A stretch of 64,000 bases of DNA from CAVSUZ01 sp963791885 (lineage in GTDB: Bacteria > Pseudomonadota > Alphaproteobacteria > Acetobacterales > Acetobacteraceae): contig CAWBUL010000006.1 of NCBI GenBank assembly GCA_963791885.1, positions 806,001-870,000 of the forward strand, written 5' to 3'. Below the pieces are notes generated by a model, which did no database searches, had not been told where the DNA came from, and saw only the letters and a list, made by a program, of their open reading frames with translations. How positions within the stretch are numbered: position 1 is the stretch's first letter; each line of letters begins with the position of its first letter. Made by a program: the position numbers and the translations under genes. Positions 49,406 to 58,187 of this stretch are shown piece by piece.

Positions 49406-49633
49406 CTATGCCCCGGTCATTGCGTTGCGCAATACTGTCAGTGCCGCGACGATGGAAGGCAGAGGGCGTCGCCGCCCGTCCGGCCGGGTCAGGTGCCAGC
49501 GGATGGGCCGGTCAGCAGCCGGAGCGGGGAACAGGGTGTAGCGGCCGGTCGGTCCGTCGAGGGCGATGCCATCGCCGACAGGCTCCAGGCGCACCGCCGA
49601 GCCCCACAGATGAGTGCAGTCGGCCAGCAGCAT
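49406..49633 (-). CDS. 75-residue conserved-looking hypothetical protein
   Basis: The ATG at 49633 opens a 75-codon frame that stops (TAG) two bases before the MetE-like ATG. The composition is normal for a local gene: LLADCTHLWGSAVRLEPVGD, then GPTGRYTLFPAPAADRPIRW and PLPSIVAALTVLRNAMTG. It shows no signal, Cys motif or membrane segment. The frame is open further upstream but there it overlaps the divergent transglycosylase, so the short form is chosen. The tight spacing indicates co-translation with the MetE-like gene. Function unknown. Confidence 0.6.
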   Translation of the reverse strand: MLLADCTHLWGSAVRLEPVGDGIALDGPTGRYTLFPAPAADRPIRWHLTRPDGRRRPLPSIVAALTVLRNAMTGA

Positions 49634-49684
49634 CCGTAGCTCTGACTGTTGCACCGCTCGCCGCCTCCCCTTACAGCAGGCCAG

Positions 49685-50410
49685 ATGTCCAGCCGTTCCT
49701 GGTTCCTGGCCGGCCTGGCCCTGCTGATGATGGCGGCTGTGGCGGGACCGGGCCAGAGCCGTGCGGCTGATTCTCCTTCGGCACTGTGCACTGCCGCGGT
49801 GAGCGCGGCGGAGAAGACGGAACAGACCCCGCCTGGCTTGCTGCTGCAGATCGCCCGCGTGGAGAGCGGCCGGCCCACGCCGCCCACCAACACGCTGCAA
49901 GCCTGGCCATGGACAGTGGATGCCGACGGGGAGGGCATCTTCTTCGACACCAAAGCCCAGGCGGTGGCCTGGACGCAGAAGGCGCTGGCGAGCGGTACGG
50001 TCACGTATCTGGATGTCGGGTGCATGCAGATCGACCTGCGGATGCATCCGCACGCGTTCCGCAATCTGGATGAGGCGTTCGATCCGATGGCGAACGCGGC
50101 CTATGGCGCGCGTTACTTGCGCGAGCTGCACGACGGGGACGCCGGCGGGAATTGGTACATCGCGATCGGGCTGTATCATTCTCACACGCCGGAACTGGCG
50201 GCTGCGTATCGGGCGCAGGTGGCAGCGGTCGCCTCCGGGCGGCCGATGCCGGCCATGCCGGGACATTTCATCCGGCTGGCGCTGGCGGGGGGCGGGATAT
50301 TGCGGATCAACTTGCGGCAGCCGGCGCGCGTGCACCGGACGCTGACGGCATGTCAGGTGGCGGCGATCCTAGGGCCGTATCTGCCGCGGAAGGTGCGTGG
50401 GTGCGGGTGA
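49685..50410 (+). CDS. lytic transglycosylase (SLT-domain) protein, secreted
   Basis: The start is set at ATG 49685 so that residues 1-28 form a Sec signal (WFLAGLALLMMAAVAGPGQS). The mature protein of about 213 residues has the catalytic Glu in LLLQIARVESGRPTPP, then YLDVGCMQIDLRMHPHAFRN and FDPMANAAYGARYLRELHDG, the helices that frame the glycan cleft in Slt-type enzymes. It cleaves peptidoglycan glycan strands and may open the wall for an envelope machine. It is divergent from the MetE-like operon and its terminator region overlaps the convergent hydantoinase end by about 30 bp of spacing. Confidence 0.82.
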   Translation: MSSRSWFLAGLALLMMAAVAGPGQSRAADSPSALCTAAVSAAEKTEQTPPGLLLQIARVESGRPTPPTNTLQAWPWTVDADGEGIFFDTKAQAVAWTQKALASGTVTYLDVGCMQIDLRMHPHAFRNLDEAFDPMANAAYGARYLRELHDGDAGGNWYIAIGLYHSHTPELAAAYRAQVAAVASGRPMPAMPGHFIRLALAGGGILRINLRQPARVHRTLTACQVAAILGPYLPRKVRGCG

Positions 50411-50438
50411 GGGCTGCGCGAGAGGGCACAGAGGGGAT

Positions 50439-51863
50439 TTAAAGGCAGGGATTCTGGGTGATTTCATCGGAAATTTTGCGCGGGAGCCAGCGCCCTTCGG
50501 AGGGGCCTCCGGTGAATTGGCCGTTCTCCACGACGACCTTGCCGCGCAGCATAGTGAGGCAGGGCCACGCGAGTGCCTGCCAGCCTTCCCAGGGGGTGTA
50601 GTCGGTCTCGTGCATATCGGCGGCGCGGATGATGCGCCGGTCCGCCGGATCGAGAATGCAGAGATCGGCGTCCGATCCGGCGGCGATCGCGCCTTTGCGC
50701 GGATAGAGACCCATGATCTTCGCCGCGTTGGTTGAAACAAGATCGACGAAGCGGGACAGAGAGTAACCGCGGCGGCCAACCATCTCGGCGTACATCAGCG
50801 CGACGCGTGGCTCGACGCCGGCATTGCCGCCGGTGGTGTCATCGATACGCGCGCCCTGGAGCTTCTTCTTCAGTGTGCAGCAGATCTCATCGGTGGCGAC
50901 GCAGTTGATCGAACCGTCCAGCGTGCCGGCCCAGAGGGCGGCTTGGTCTTCGCGCGATTTCAGTGAGGGGTAGGTGTGAAAGATCTGGCCATTCGGGCGG
51001 CGATAATCTTCGCTGGTGTAGAGCATGTATTGATGCAAGGATTCGCCGTAGATCGGCACGCCCCGTGCACGCGCTTCATGGATCGCCAACACTCCGCTCG
51101 CGGCCGAGGTGTGCATCATGTAGAGGGCCGCGCCGACTTTCTCGGCCATTCGGATGATGCGGCGGAAGGAGATATCCTCAGACAGGGTGTTGTGGACTTC
51201 GGCCATATTGGCGAAACCGGTACGGCCTTCGCGGATCAGCTTGCCGTACATGTGCATCACGATGTCGTTGTCCTCGGAGTGGATGACGCCGAGGCCGCCG
51301 TGTGCCGCGAGGACCTGGAACACCTCCCAGATGTCGCCGAAATCCACCATGCGTCCCTTGCGGGACGGCGTGATGTCGGTGGTGAAGATCTTCACCGTGG
51401 GAAAGCCGGATTGGATCGCTTCTGCAAGCTGCGGGAAGAGCGTTTCGGGCAGTGCACCTTCCACCATCAGGTGCTGCGCGTAGTCGCAGGCGCAGTGTCC
51501 TTTCCATTCGCGTTCGCGGAGTTCGATCGCCTCGCGCGCGATGGGTGCCTGATTGAGGCGAGTGAAGTCGATGATGGTGGTGGTGCCGCCGTGGAGCGCG
51601 GCGCGGCCCACCACGTCCGGCGGATCGGTCAGTCCCACGGTGCCATCGGGGTTGGGTAACGGCCAGGCGCAGTGCACGTGCGGATCGATGCCGCCGGGCA
51701 TGACGATCTTGCCGGTGGCATCGATCAGCCGCACGCCTTCGGGTAGCGGCAATGTGCCGGGCGCGGCGACGGCGACGATGCGCTCGCCCTTAATGGCGAT
51801 GTCGCAGGCCGCCACACCTTGCGGCGTGACGACCGCATCCCCGCGAACCAGCACATCGATCAT
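50439..51863 (-). CDS. hydantoinase/dihydropyrimidinase-family amidohydrolase
   Basis: The start is set at ATG 51863 (474 residues), overlapping the upstream stop (ATGA). It is an amidohydrolase TIM barrel: MPGGIDPHVHCAWPLPNPDG (two His metal ligands), Lys in FPTVKIFTTDITPSRKG where the carboxylated Lys is expected, His in GLGVIHSEDNDIVM and ALYMMHTSAASGVL. The last metal/proton site reads CVATDEICCTLKKK, with Asp retained but Glu in place of the usual following His. It probably opens a cyclic imide or hydantoin ring. It sits in an operon with a decarboxylase-like protein, an SppA-type protease and an FAD oxidase. Confidence 0.87.
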   Translation of the reverse strand: MIDVLVRGDAVVTPQGVAACDIAIKGERIVAVAAPGTLPLPEGVRLIDATGKIVMPGGIDPHVHCAWPLPNPDGTVGLTDPPDVVGRAALHGGTTTIIDFTRLNQAPIAREAIELREREWKGHCACDYAQHLMVEGALPETLFPQLAEAIQSGFPTVKIFTTDITPSRKGRMVDFGDIWEVFQVLAAHGGLGVIHSEDNDIVMHMYGKLIREGRTGFANMAEVHNTLSEDISFRRIIRMAEKVGAALYMMHTSAASGVLAIHEARARGVPIYGESLHQYMLYTSEDYRRPNGQIFHTYPSLKSREDQAALWAGTLDGSINCVATDEICCTLKKKLQGARIDDTTGGNAGVEPRVALMYAEMVGRRGYSLSRFVDLVSTNAAKIMGLYPRKGAIAAGSDADLCILDPADRRIIRAADMHETDYTPWEGWQALAWPCLTMLRGKVVVENGQFTGGPSEGRWLPRKISDEITQNPCL

Positions 51864-52186
51864 CAGGCTTCCTCGAAGACGTCCTTCGCGACGTTGGCCG
51901 CGGTCATGGCCGCCGGCCAGCCGGCATAGAACGCGACGTGGGTGATCAGCTCGCCGAGTTCCTCCTGACTCAAGCCGTTCGCCATTGCGCGTTGCAAATG
52001 CCCACGCAACTGCTCCGGCCGGTAGGTTGCAACGAGCACGGCGCAGGTGACCAGGCTGCGATCGCGCTTGGATAGTTGCGGGCGTTCCCAAATGTCGCCG
52101 AACAGCCATTGCTCGGTGGCTTCGACCAGCTTGGGGACGGTCTTGCGCACGCGGTCACGGGCGGCGGTCGAGGGCTGCTTGGGCAT
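51863..52186 (-). CDS. carboxymuconolactone decarboxylase-family protein
   Basis: This 107-residue helical protein matches the CMD fold: LSKRDRSLVTCAVLVATYRP and HLQRAMANGLSQEELGELIT, then VAFYAGWPAAMTAANVAKDV. It lacks the CxxC pair of AhpD peroxidases, so a decarboxylase/lactone-type or structural role is likelier. True gamma-carboxymuconolactone decarboxylases act in protocatechuate catabolism as oligomers. Its last bases overlap the hydantoinase start by one base (TGATG arrangement), so the two are co-translated and may act on one pathway. Confidence 0.85.
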   Translation of the reverse strand: MPKQPSTAARDRVRKTVPKLVEATEQWLFGDIWERPQLSKRDRSLVTCAVLVATYRPEQLRGHLQRAMANGLSQEELGELITHVAFYAGWPAAMTAANVAKDVFEEA

Positions 52187-52216
52187 GGGTGTTTCCTCCT
52201 AAAGTCGCTACGAGCG

Positions 52217-53020
52217 TTATTGGAGAAACCAGACGCGGGCGCGACGTTCCTCGAGAGCGTCGAGCATCGCGCCGGCGGCCATGCGGGGCAACATTCTGAG
52301 CAAGCCGCGGCGACGGGGGCGAAGGACGTTCGGCTTTGCTTTGTCGCCGGCGAGGGTGCGGACCAGGGATTCGACGTCAGCGAACCCGTCGATCAAGCCC
52401 AGTGCGCGCGCCTGGTCGCCGAGCATGAAGCTGCCGTCGAACACCGACGCATCGTCGGCTGTCAGCCGTGCGCCGCGCCGCTCCCGTACCCATGCCTTGA
52501 ACCGCACATGCAGGTCATCGAGAAGTTTCTGGGTGAACGCCACGTCCTCGGGACGCTCGGGCAAAAAGGGGTCGAGCCGCGCCTTGTTCTCCCCTGCCGT
52601 GTAGAGCCGGCGATCAATCCCAAATCGCGCAATCAAGCGGTCGAAACCGAACCCGCCGCCTCGAACGCCGATCGAGCCCACGATGCTCATGGGGTTGGCG
52701 TGGATCTGGTCGGCGGCGCAGGCAATCCAGTATCCCCCGGATGCGCCGGCGTCACCGATCACGGTGTGTACCTCGACCTTGGCTTTCTCGGCTCGGCGGC
52801 GAATGTGCGCAGCGATCAGATCCGACTGCACGGGAGAACCGCCGGGGCTGTCGATGTGCAGGATGACCGGCTGGCCGCGGGCGGTATCGAAGGCTTTGTC
52901 GATGAGGGGCGCAGCGCCGGCGAGGTTGAGCAGACCGGGGCCGGACGCGATGAGGCCGTGCAGTTCGACAACGTTGATGCGCGGCTTGCGCCAGAAGGCA
53001 AGGCGGAAGCGTCGGGCCAT
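52217..53020 (-). CDS. S49 peptidase, SppA/SohB-like
   Basis: The start is set at ATG 53020 (267 residues). The fold is that of signal-peptide peptidases: VVELHGLIASGPGLLNLAGA, then LHIDSPGGSPVQSDLIAAHI, the Ser nucleophile in GDAGASGGYWIACAADQIHA and the Lys general base in LYTAGENKARLDPFLPER. This short single-domain form resembles SohB or archaeal SppA. There is no obvious N-terminal membrane anchor, although the first 12 residues are basic. It degrades remnant signal peptides or membrane proteins. Its ATG overlaps the stop of the FAD oxidase gene upstream. Confidence 0.88.
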   Translation of the reverse strand: MARRFRLAFWRKPRINVVELHGLIASGPGLLNLAGAAPLIDKAFDTARGQPVILHIDSPGGSPVQSDLIAAHIRRRAEKAKVEVHTVIGDAGASGGYWIACAADQIHANPMSIVGSIGVRGGGFGFDRLIARFGIDRRLYTAGENKARLDPFLPERPEDVAFTQKLLDDLHVRFKAWVRERRGARLTADDASVFDGSFMLGDQARALGLIDGFADVESLVRTLAGDKAKPNVLRPRRRGLLRMLPRMAAGAMLDALEERRARVWFLQ

Positions 53021-54276
53021 CAGAGCGCAGCTTTCGCGGCTGCCTGGCCCGACAGCCAGGCGCCGGCGACGGTGCCGGCATAGGGTGTGTTGCATGCCTC
53101 CCCAGCGAAGAGCAGGCGGCCGTCCCCGAGGGGCTGGGCGAGTCGGGTGCGAGCGGCAGCGCGGCCGGGAGGCACATAGGAGTAGGCGCCGCGAATCCAG
53201 GGGTCGGAGTCCCAATGGGTGACCAGATGCGCCCCGCCGGAAAACAGCCGGTCGATCCGGGCGCCGAAGATCTTGCGCAAACGCTCCAGCGCGAAGTCCA
53301 CCACTGCGGCTTCCCCGGCCTCGGCAAGCTCCCAGGCTTTCGATCCGCCGATCCAGCCTTGCACGTAGGGCCGACCGAAGGGCCAGCACTGGAAGGGCAT
53401 GAGGGGATCGCCGCTGCGCTCGATCCGGTAGGCCACCGAGGTGTGCCGGGGCAGATCCAGCCGGTCCGGCCCGGTAGCGTGGAGGGCGACTTTGACGGCC
53501 AGGCCCATGGGCAGGTCGTTCAGGCATTGCAGGGTGTCGTCGGGCAGCGCGGGGTCGAAGGCGATGGTGCCCGCGGTCAGCACGCCAGTGGAGACGGTGA
53601 CGATGCAGGATTTCGCTTTGAGGGTTCCGCGGTCGGTTTCCACCGTCACGGCGCCGTCCCAGTGGACGCGGCGGACGGGAGTGTTGAAGCGGACGTCCAG
53701 TCCCTGTGCCAGGCCGGCGACGAATGCGCCGACCCCACCCTCGGGCACCAGGTTGCTGCCGCTGAGCGCATTGGTGCGCCAGTCCTGCAGGCTGAGCAGA
53801 TCGGGATCGGCCACGTCGATGACGGGACCTTCCCAGGCTTCGACTGTCACCGCCCAGGGATCGTCCGGCAGGCTGCGGGCAACGGCGGCGAGCGGGGCGT
53901 CGCCATGCTGCAGGATCCGGTCGGCGGCAGCTTCGAACCGGTCCCAGGCGCCGTCATAGTCGGCCCGTTCGGCGGCGCTCAGCGGACGGTTGCCGATGAA
54001 AATCTGCTCGTGGCGGATCGCATCCGAGCGGATCAGGCGCAGTCCCTTGGCCTGGGCCAGGGGGACGAGCGGGTTATGCTCGGCCGCGTGGAGCCAGATG
54101 GCGCCCATTTCGAAGACGGTGCCGTCGAGTTCGGGCGGCTGGACGGTCCAGGCACGCCCTCCGGCGCGGTTGCTGGCTTCCAGCACGATCGCCCGGCGAC
54201 CCGCTTCTTTCAGCGCGGTCGCCGCGCCGAGGCCGGCGGCACCGGCGCCGACTACGACAACGTCGGTTTCCTGCAT
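53020..54276 (-). CDS. flavin-containing monoamine oxidase-family protein
   Basis: This 418-residue FAD enzyme has the Rossmann dinucleotide motif VVVGAGAAGLGAATALKEAG and the adjoining LEASNRAGGRAWT, then GAIWLHAAEHNPLVPLAQAK, SCIVTVSTGVLTAGTIAFDP and the C-terminal FAD motif LLFAGEACNTPYAGTVAGAW. It oxidises an amine or a polyamine with release of hydrogen peroxide. It has no signal peptide. It begins a four-gene minus-strand operon: oxidase, protease, CMD-like, hydantoinase. Confidence 0.9.
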   Translation of the reverse strand: MQETDVVVVGAGAAGLGAATALKEAGRRAIVLEASNRAGGRAWTVQPPELDGTVFEMGAIWLHAAEHNPLVPLAQAKGLRLIRSDAIRHEQIFIGNRPLSAAERADYDGAWDRFEAAADRILQHGDAPLAAVARSLPDDPWAVTVEAWEGPVIDVADPDLLSLQDWRTNALSGSNLVPEGGVGAFVAGLAQGLDVRFNTPVRRVHWDGAVTVETDRGTLKAKSCIVTVSTGVLTAGTIAFDPALPDDTLQCLNDLPMGLAVKVALHATGPDRLDLPRHTSVAYRIERSGDPLMPFQCWPFGRPYVQGWIGGSKAWELAEAGEAAVVDFALERLRKIFGARIDRLFSGGAHLVTHWDSDPWIRGAYSYVPPGRAAARTRLAQPLGDGRLLFAGEACNTPYAGTVAGAWLSGQAAAKAAL

Positions 54277-54337
54277 CGTTCATCCCGTGCCAGGAACCGC
54301 GCTGTTTGGCCAGAGGACGGCGGCCGGGTGGCTCGGG

Positions 54338-55085
54338 TTATTTCCCAGCGGTCGGGGCGGTGCGCGGTGGTGCCTCGGCGGCGGCGGCGGTTTCTGGTGG
54401 TTGGGGCGCTTTGGCGGGCTTGTCGGGGAAGAACATCGGGCGGTCCCAGCCCGGACCGCGGGGCGCGAACGCTGCCTGGTCGAGCAGAGCGCGGCGGGCG
54501 GCGCTTTCGCGGGGGCGTTCGGGTTGTCTCGGTGGAGTCTCAGTTTTCGTTTCGTGGGATTTGGGATCGATTTTTGCGACAAAGACCTTCCGCGCGGCCC
54601 GTTGCGGGACATAGGGTTCGGGCGTGGGGTCCGGCATCTGCTCGACCGCCTCGGCGGTCATGACCATGGTGACATGCTCGATGCGCTCGGCGGTGTCGGT
54701 GGCGTCGGGGTCGGCGTGACGTTTGCGGGTCTCGGTCTGGAGGCGATGGATTTCGCGCAGGGTGCGCTTGGCCTCCCGCATCAGGGAAATGCCCTGGGCC
54801 CGGCATTGCATGGCGAGTCTATGCTCGCCGTTGGCGCGGTAGATCGGGATCCAGCGGAAAGCGTCGCGTGATTGCTCGGTTGCGACGATGTGGTCGGCGG
54901 CGAGGCTGGCCTCGATCGCGTCGTTCGGACGAAGGGCGGAGATCCGGGCGATGATGGATTGCTTGCGGAGGGCGGCGGTTTCCGCGGAGGGGTCGGGCGG
55001 CGGCGAGGGTGCGGACGAGGTAGGCGTAGGCGTCGGCGGGGAGGCGGTAGGGGAGGTCGGTTGGGTCGATGCGGAGGGCTGTCAT
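54338..55085 (-). pseudogene. conserved hypothetical protein, reading frame broken once
   Basis: An ATG at 55085 opens MTALRIDPTDLPYRLPADAY and AYLVRTLAAA. Near 54991-55010 (a GC-rich run) the sensible text moves to another frame: PPDPSAETAALRKQSIIARI, SALRPNDAIEASLAADHIVA, DAFRWIPIYRANGEHRLAMQ. That frame continues through RAQGISLMREAKRTLREIHR to the stop at 54338. Read as one protein it has about 248 residues, helical N-terminal half and a Pro/Ala/Glu-rich disordered tail. No start codon exists in the second frame before 54811, which supports one gene with a single-base indel. Function unknown; a sequencing error is possible. Confidence 0.65.
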
Positions 55086-55176
55086 GGGTGGGGGAGGTAG
55101 TGTTAGTATTATGGACGTTCAAGGTTAGAGAAAGGAGAGGGTTGGGACGGGGGCTGCGGGGGTTTCGTGGTCAAGG

Positions 55177-55360
55177 AAGTATTCAACACGAAGGTCGCGG
55201 AGAAACACGGAGATGCACGGAGGAAGTATCGTGATGGATTACGTTCGCGAGATGTTTCCGTGCAGTTTCGGAGTATAGTGAGGTATGGAGGCGGGGTTTT
55301 TGATTGGGGGTCCAATTCGCACTACTCCGTGGTTCTCTGTGACCTCCGTGTTGAATACTT
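55177..55360. repeat. 184-bp element with 36-bp terminal inverted repeats
   Basis: Bases 55177-55212 and 55325-55360 are inverted copies with four mismatches out of 36; each contains a CACGGAG-rich motif and ends with AAGTATTCAACACG. The 112-bp interior has no gene. The motif resembles dispersed repeats with ACACGGAGG...ACACGGAG found in many bacteria. It looks like a small non-autonomous mobile element or a large extragenic palindrome. Confidence 0.75.
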
Positions 55361-55549
55361 TCTTTCCCCCCATCCACCCGGACATTGTGCCAGCATCGCC
55401 GCCCGGCCCATCGCGTGGCTTTCAATGTTAGTGGGGGTGGCGGGACGATGTGTTTGTGCGGGCCTCGCGACGACGGGGGCCGGGTGGCCTGTGCTCTGCG
55501 CGTGATCCGAGTTGATGACGGAGGCGGGACCGAGCGGACGGAGGTTAGC
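55361..55549. other. spacer between inverted-repeat element and IS481
   Basis: No gene is supported. The last six bases (GTTAGC, 55544-55549) are the left copy of the IS481 target duplication. Confidence 0.5.
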
Positions 55550-56568
55550 TGTTTGGTCCCGGAGAGTCGTGACGCTAACCTGACCCGAGAGGGAGAGGAG
55601 GCGCTATGGCAGGCAGTCTTCACGGCTCAGCCCGAACGACGCCGCGAGTTCGAGCCGAGCTCCAAGCGTCGAAAGAGACGAGCGGCGCCTTGGCCAAGCA
55701 CTATGGTCTGAGCCGCAACACGGTTGCCAAGTGGCGGGCCCGGGCTACCACCGATGACGCTCCGATGGGGCCGCGCGCCCCTCACAGCACTGTCCTGACC
55801 GCGGTCGAGGAAGCCATGATCGTGGAGTTCCGACGGCGCACCCTGCTGGCGCTCGACGACGTGCTCGGATGCCTACGTGACAGCATCCCCAAGCTCACCC
55901 GATCCAGCCTGCATCGCTGCCTGGAGCGCCATGGCATCTCCCGGCTGCCCGAGAACCCAGATCACGCATCCAAGCGGGGCAAGTTCGCCGAGGCGGCCAT
56001 TGGCTACGTCCACATCGACATCTGCGAGCTGCGCTTGGCCGAGGGCAAGCTCAACATGTTCCTCGCCATCGACCGGGTCTCGAAGTTCACCTACGTCGAG
56101 TTCCGCGACGCCGCCGGCAAGATGAACGGCGCCGATTTCCTGCGCGGCGCGGTCAACGCATTCCCGTATGCAATCCACACCCTGCTGACCGACAACGGCA
56201 TGGCGTTCGCCGATCTGCCAAAGAACCGCAACGGGCCGACCAGGCGATATCTCGGCCCCACATTTTCGATCGCGTCTGCAATGAGAACGGCATCAAGCAC
56301 AAGCTCACCAAGCCGTATCACCCTTGGACGAACGGTCAGGCAGAACGCATGAACCGAACCGTCAAAGAGGCGACCATTAAGGCGTTCCATTATTCCGATC
56401 TGGAAAGCCTCAAAGCCCACGTCCTCACCTTCGTGTCGGCCTATAACTTTGCCAAGCATCTCAAGGCGCTCAGGTGGAAGACCCCGTTCGAAGCCGTCTG
56501 CCACGCCTGGACGACAACACCAGAAATCTTCAAACTCAACCCGCGTCACCTCATCCCGGGACCAAACA
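55550..56568 (+). mobile_element. IS481-family insertion sequence with 6-bp target duplication
   Basis: Perfect 13-bp terminal inverted repeats (TGTTTGGTCCCGG at 55550-55562, inverse at 56556-56568) frame 1019 bp, and GTTAGC flanks both ends (55544-55549, 56569-56574). The direct repeat indicates simple transposition, fairly recent. The right-hand copy contains the TAA stop of cydC on the minus strand. Confidence 0.9.
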
Positions 56569-56573
56569 GTTAG
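55606..56573 (+). pseudogene. IS481-family transposase, one frameshift
   Basis: The first segment (55606 to about 56255) has the HTH (LSRNTVAKWRARATTDDAPM), the RRRTLLALDDVLGCLRDSIP region and catalytic Asp residues in YVHIDICELRLAEGK and LLTDNGMAF. The expected continuation GHIFDRVCNENGIKHKLTKP, YHPWTNGQAERMNRTVKEAT (third catalytic residue Glu) is in another frame from about 56257, ending FKLNPRHLIPGPNS at 56573. One base is missing or extra in CTCGGCCCCACATT near 56250-56257. The element is otherwise complete, so either it is freshly inactivated or the break is a base-calling error. Confidence 0.88.
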
Positions 56574-58187
56574 CCCGCGGCGGCGATGGCCTTGCCGCCC
56601 GAGAAACGCCAGATCCGATCGAGCCGCTCCACACCCATCAGACGATGGGCGATGAGCAGGATGGTGCGGCCCTCGATCATGTTGAGTGTTTCGAGGAAGG
56701 CGCGCTCGGTCTCGGCATCCAATCCGGCGACCGGTTCGTCGAGGATCAGCACGGGTGCGGGTGAGAGCAGGGTGCGGGCCAGGGCGAGGCGGCGGCCTTG
56801 TCCGCCCGATACGCGCGCACCGCCCTCACCGACCCAGGTGTCCAGGCCGTCCGGCAGGGCGCGCACGAATTCGCCCAATTGCGCGGCGTCCAGCGCGGTC
56901 CACAGTGCTGAGTTCATCGGCGTCCGGCCGCGCGAGGAGCAGGTTGCGCCGGATCGTGTCGTCGAACAGGTGGGTGGACTGGCTGAGGAGCGCGACACGG
57001 CCACGAAGGTCGGCGGTCCGGAGTTGGCGCAGATCGGTGCCGCCCAGCAGCACACGTCCGGCGTCTGGATCAGCGAGGCGCAAGGCGAGCGCGGCGATGG
57101 TGGATTTGCCCGAACCGGACGGGCCGAGCAGTGCGACGCGACTGCCAGCCGGTACCTCCAGCGTCAGGGCGTCCAGCACGGGCGGGCCGTCGCGCCAGCG
57201 GAAATGCACGCCTTCGAATCGCAATCCGGTCGTACTGGGGAGCGGCGAACGCTGAGCGGGCTCGGTGACGCGCGCCGGCTCGTCCGCCGCCTCGATCACC
57301 CGCCGCGCGGCGGCCGCGGCGTGTCCGGCGAGGATGCCGGCGCGCGGCAGGGCACCTGCTGCCTCGAACGCGGCGACCACAAGGAATACGCCGATTACGG
57401 CTTCCACCGGGCGGGCGCCAAAGCCGGCCAGGACTGCCAAGACCGCAGCCTGAGCGCAGAGCAGCGCCAGCACGCCGGCAATCGCCATGCGCCGGCCGAG
57501 CGCGTGCTGAGCGCCGAGCAGTGCTGATTCGCGGGCCTGGATCACGGCCAGCATGCGGCCTTCGGCGCCGAAGGCGCGCACTTCGCGCATGCCGCTCAGT
57601 GCATCCACGCTGGCCACGCGCATGGCGCCCGCGGCGTCGGCGAGCGATCGGCCGCTCTGGGATGCTGCCTGATAGGTCATCACGGGAACACCGAAGGCCG
57701 CGGCGGCGAACAGGATTCCGACGGCCCAGGCAACCGCGCCGCCGCCCAGCAGCACGATCAGACCGGGCAGCAGCATCAGAGCGGCCAGAGCCGGGATCAG
57801 GATGCGCAGATAGAGGCCGTCCAGCGCCTCCACGTCCGCGACCAGCCGTGCGAGCACGTCACCCGCCTGACGGAAGCCCAGCCCCCCTGCCCCGCTTCGC
57901 GCCAGACCACGGAAGAACCAGACGCGCAGATCCGCGAGCGCGCGGAACGTGGCCTCGTGCGTCAACAGCCGGTCCAGGTAGCGCAGCACGACGCGGGCGA
58001 CGCCGAACGCATCCAGCGCAATGGGGGCCGCGAGCGCCGCAAGCAGGAATGCGGCTGCGATGACGTGTCCGGCGATCACCATCAAGCCGACGCCGGCCGC
58101 GACGGCGGCGAGGGAGACGACGGCGCCGAGCACCAGCCAGGGTGTCTGGCGCTTCCACAGCGCCAGGATGCGCAGCAGGTCGGTCAT
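56570..58187 (-). pseudogene. cydC: CydC-type ABC exporter subunit, frameshifted in the ATPase domain
   Basis: From ATG 58187 the protein has six membrane helices (about 15-300) and the start of an ATPase: Walker A GPSGSGKSTIAALALR and Q-loop ALLSQSTHLFDDTIRRNLLL. After ARPDADE the frame is lost (around 56908-56915). The rest resumes in another frame: ALWTALDAAQLGEFVRALPD, signature VSGGQGRRLALARTLL, Walker B PVLILDEPVAGLD and LLIAHRLMGVERLDRIW, ending at TAA 56570-56572. CydDC exports glutathione/cysteine to the periplasm and is needed for cytochrome bd assembly. If the break is real, bd oxidase assembly would fail. The stop codon lies in an IS481 target duplication. Confidence 0.85.
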
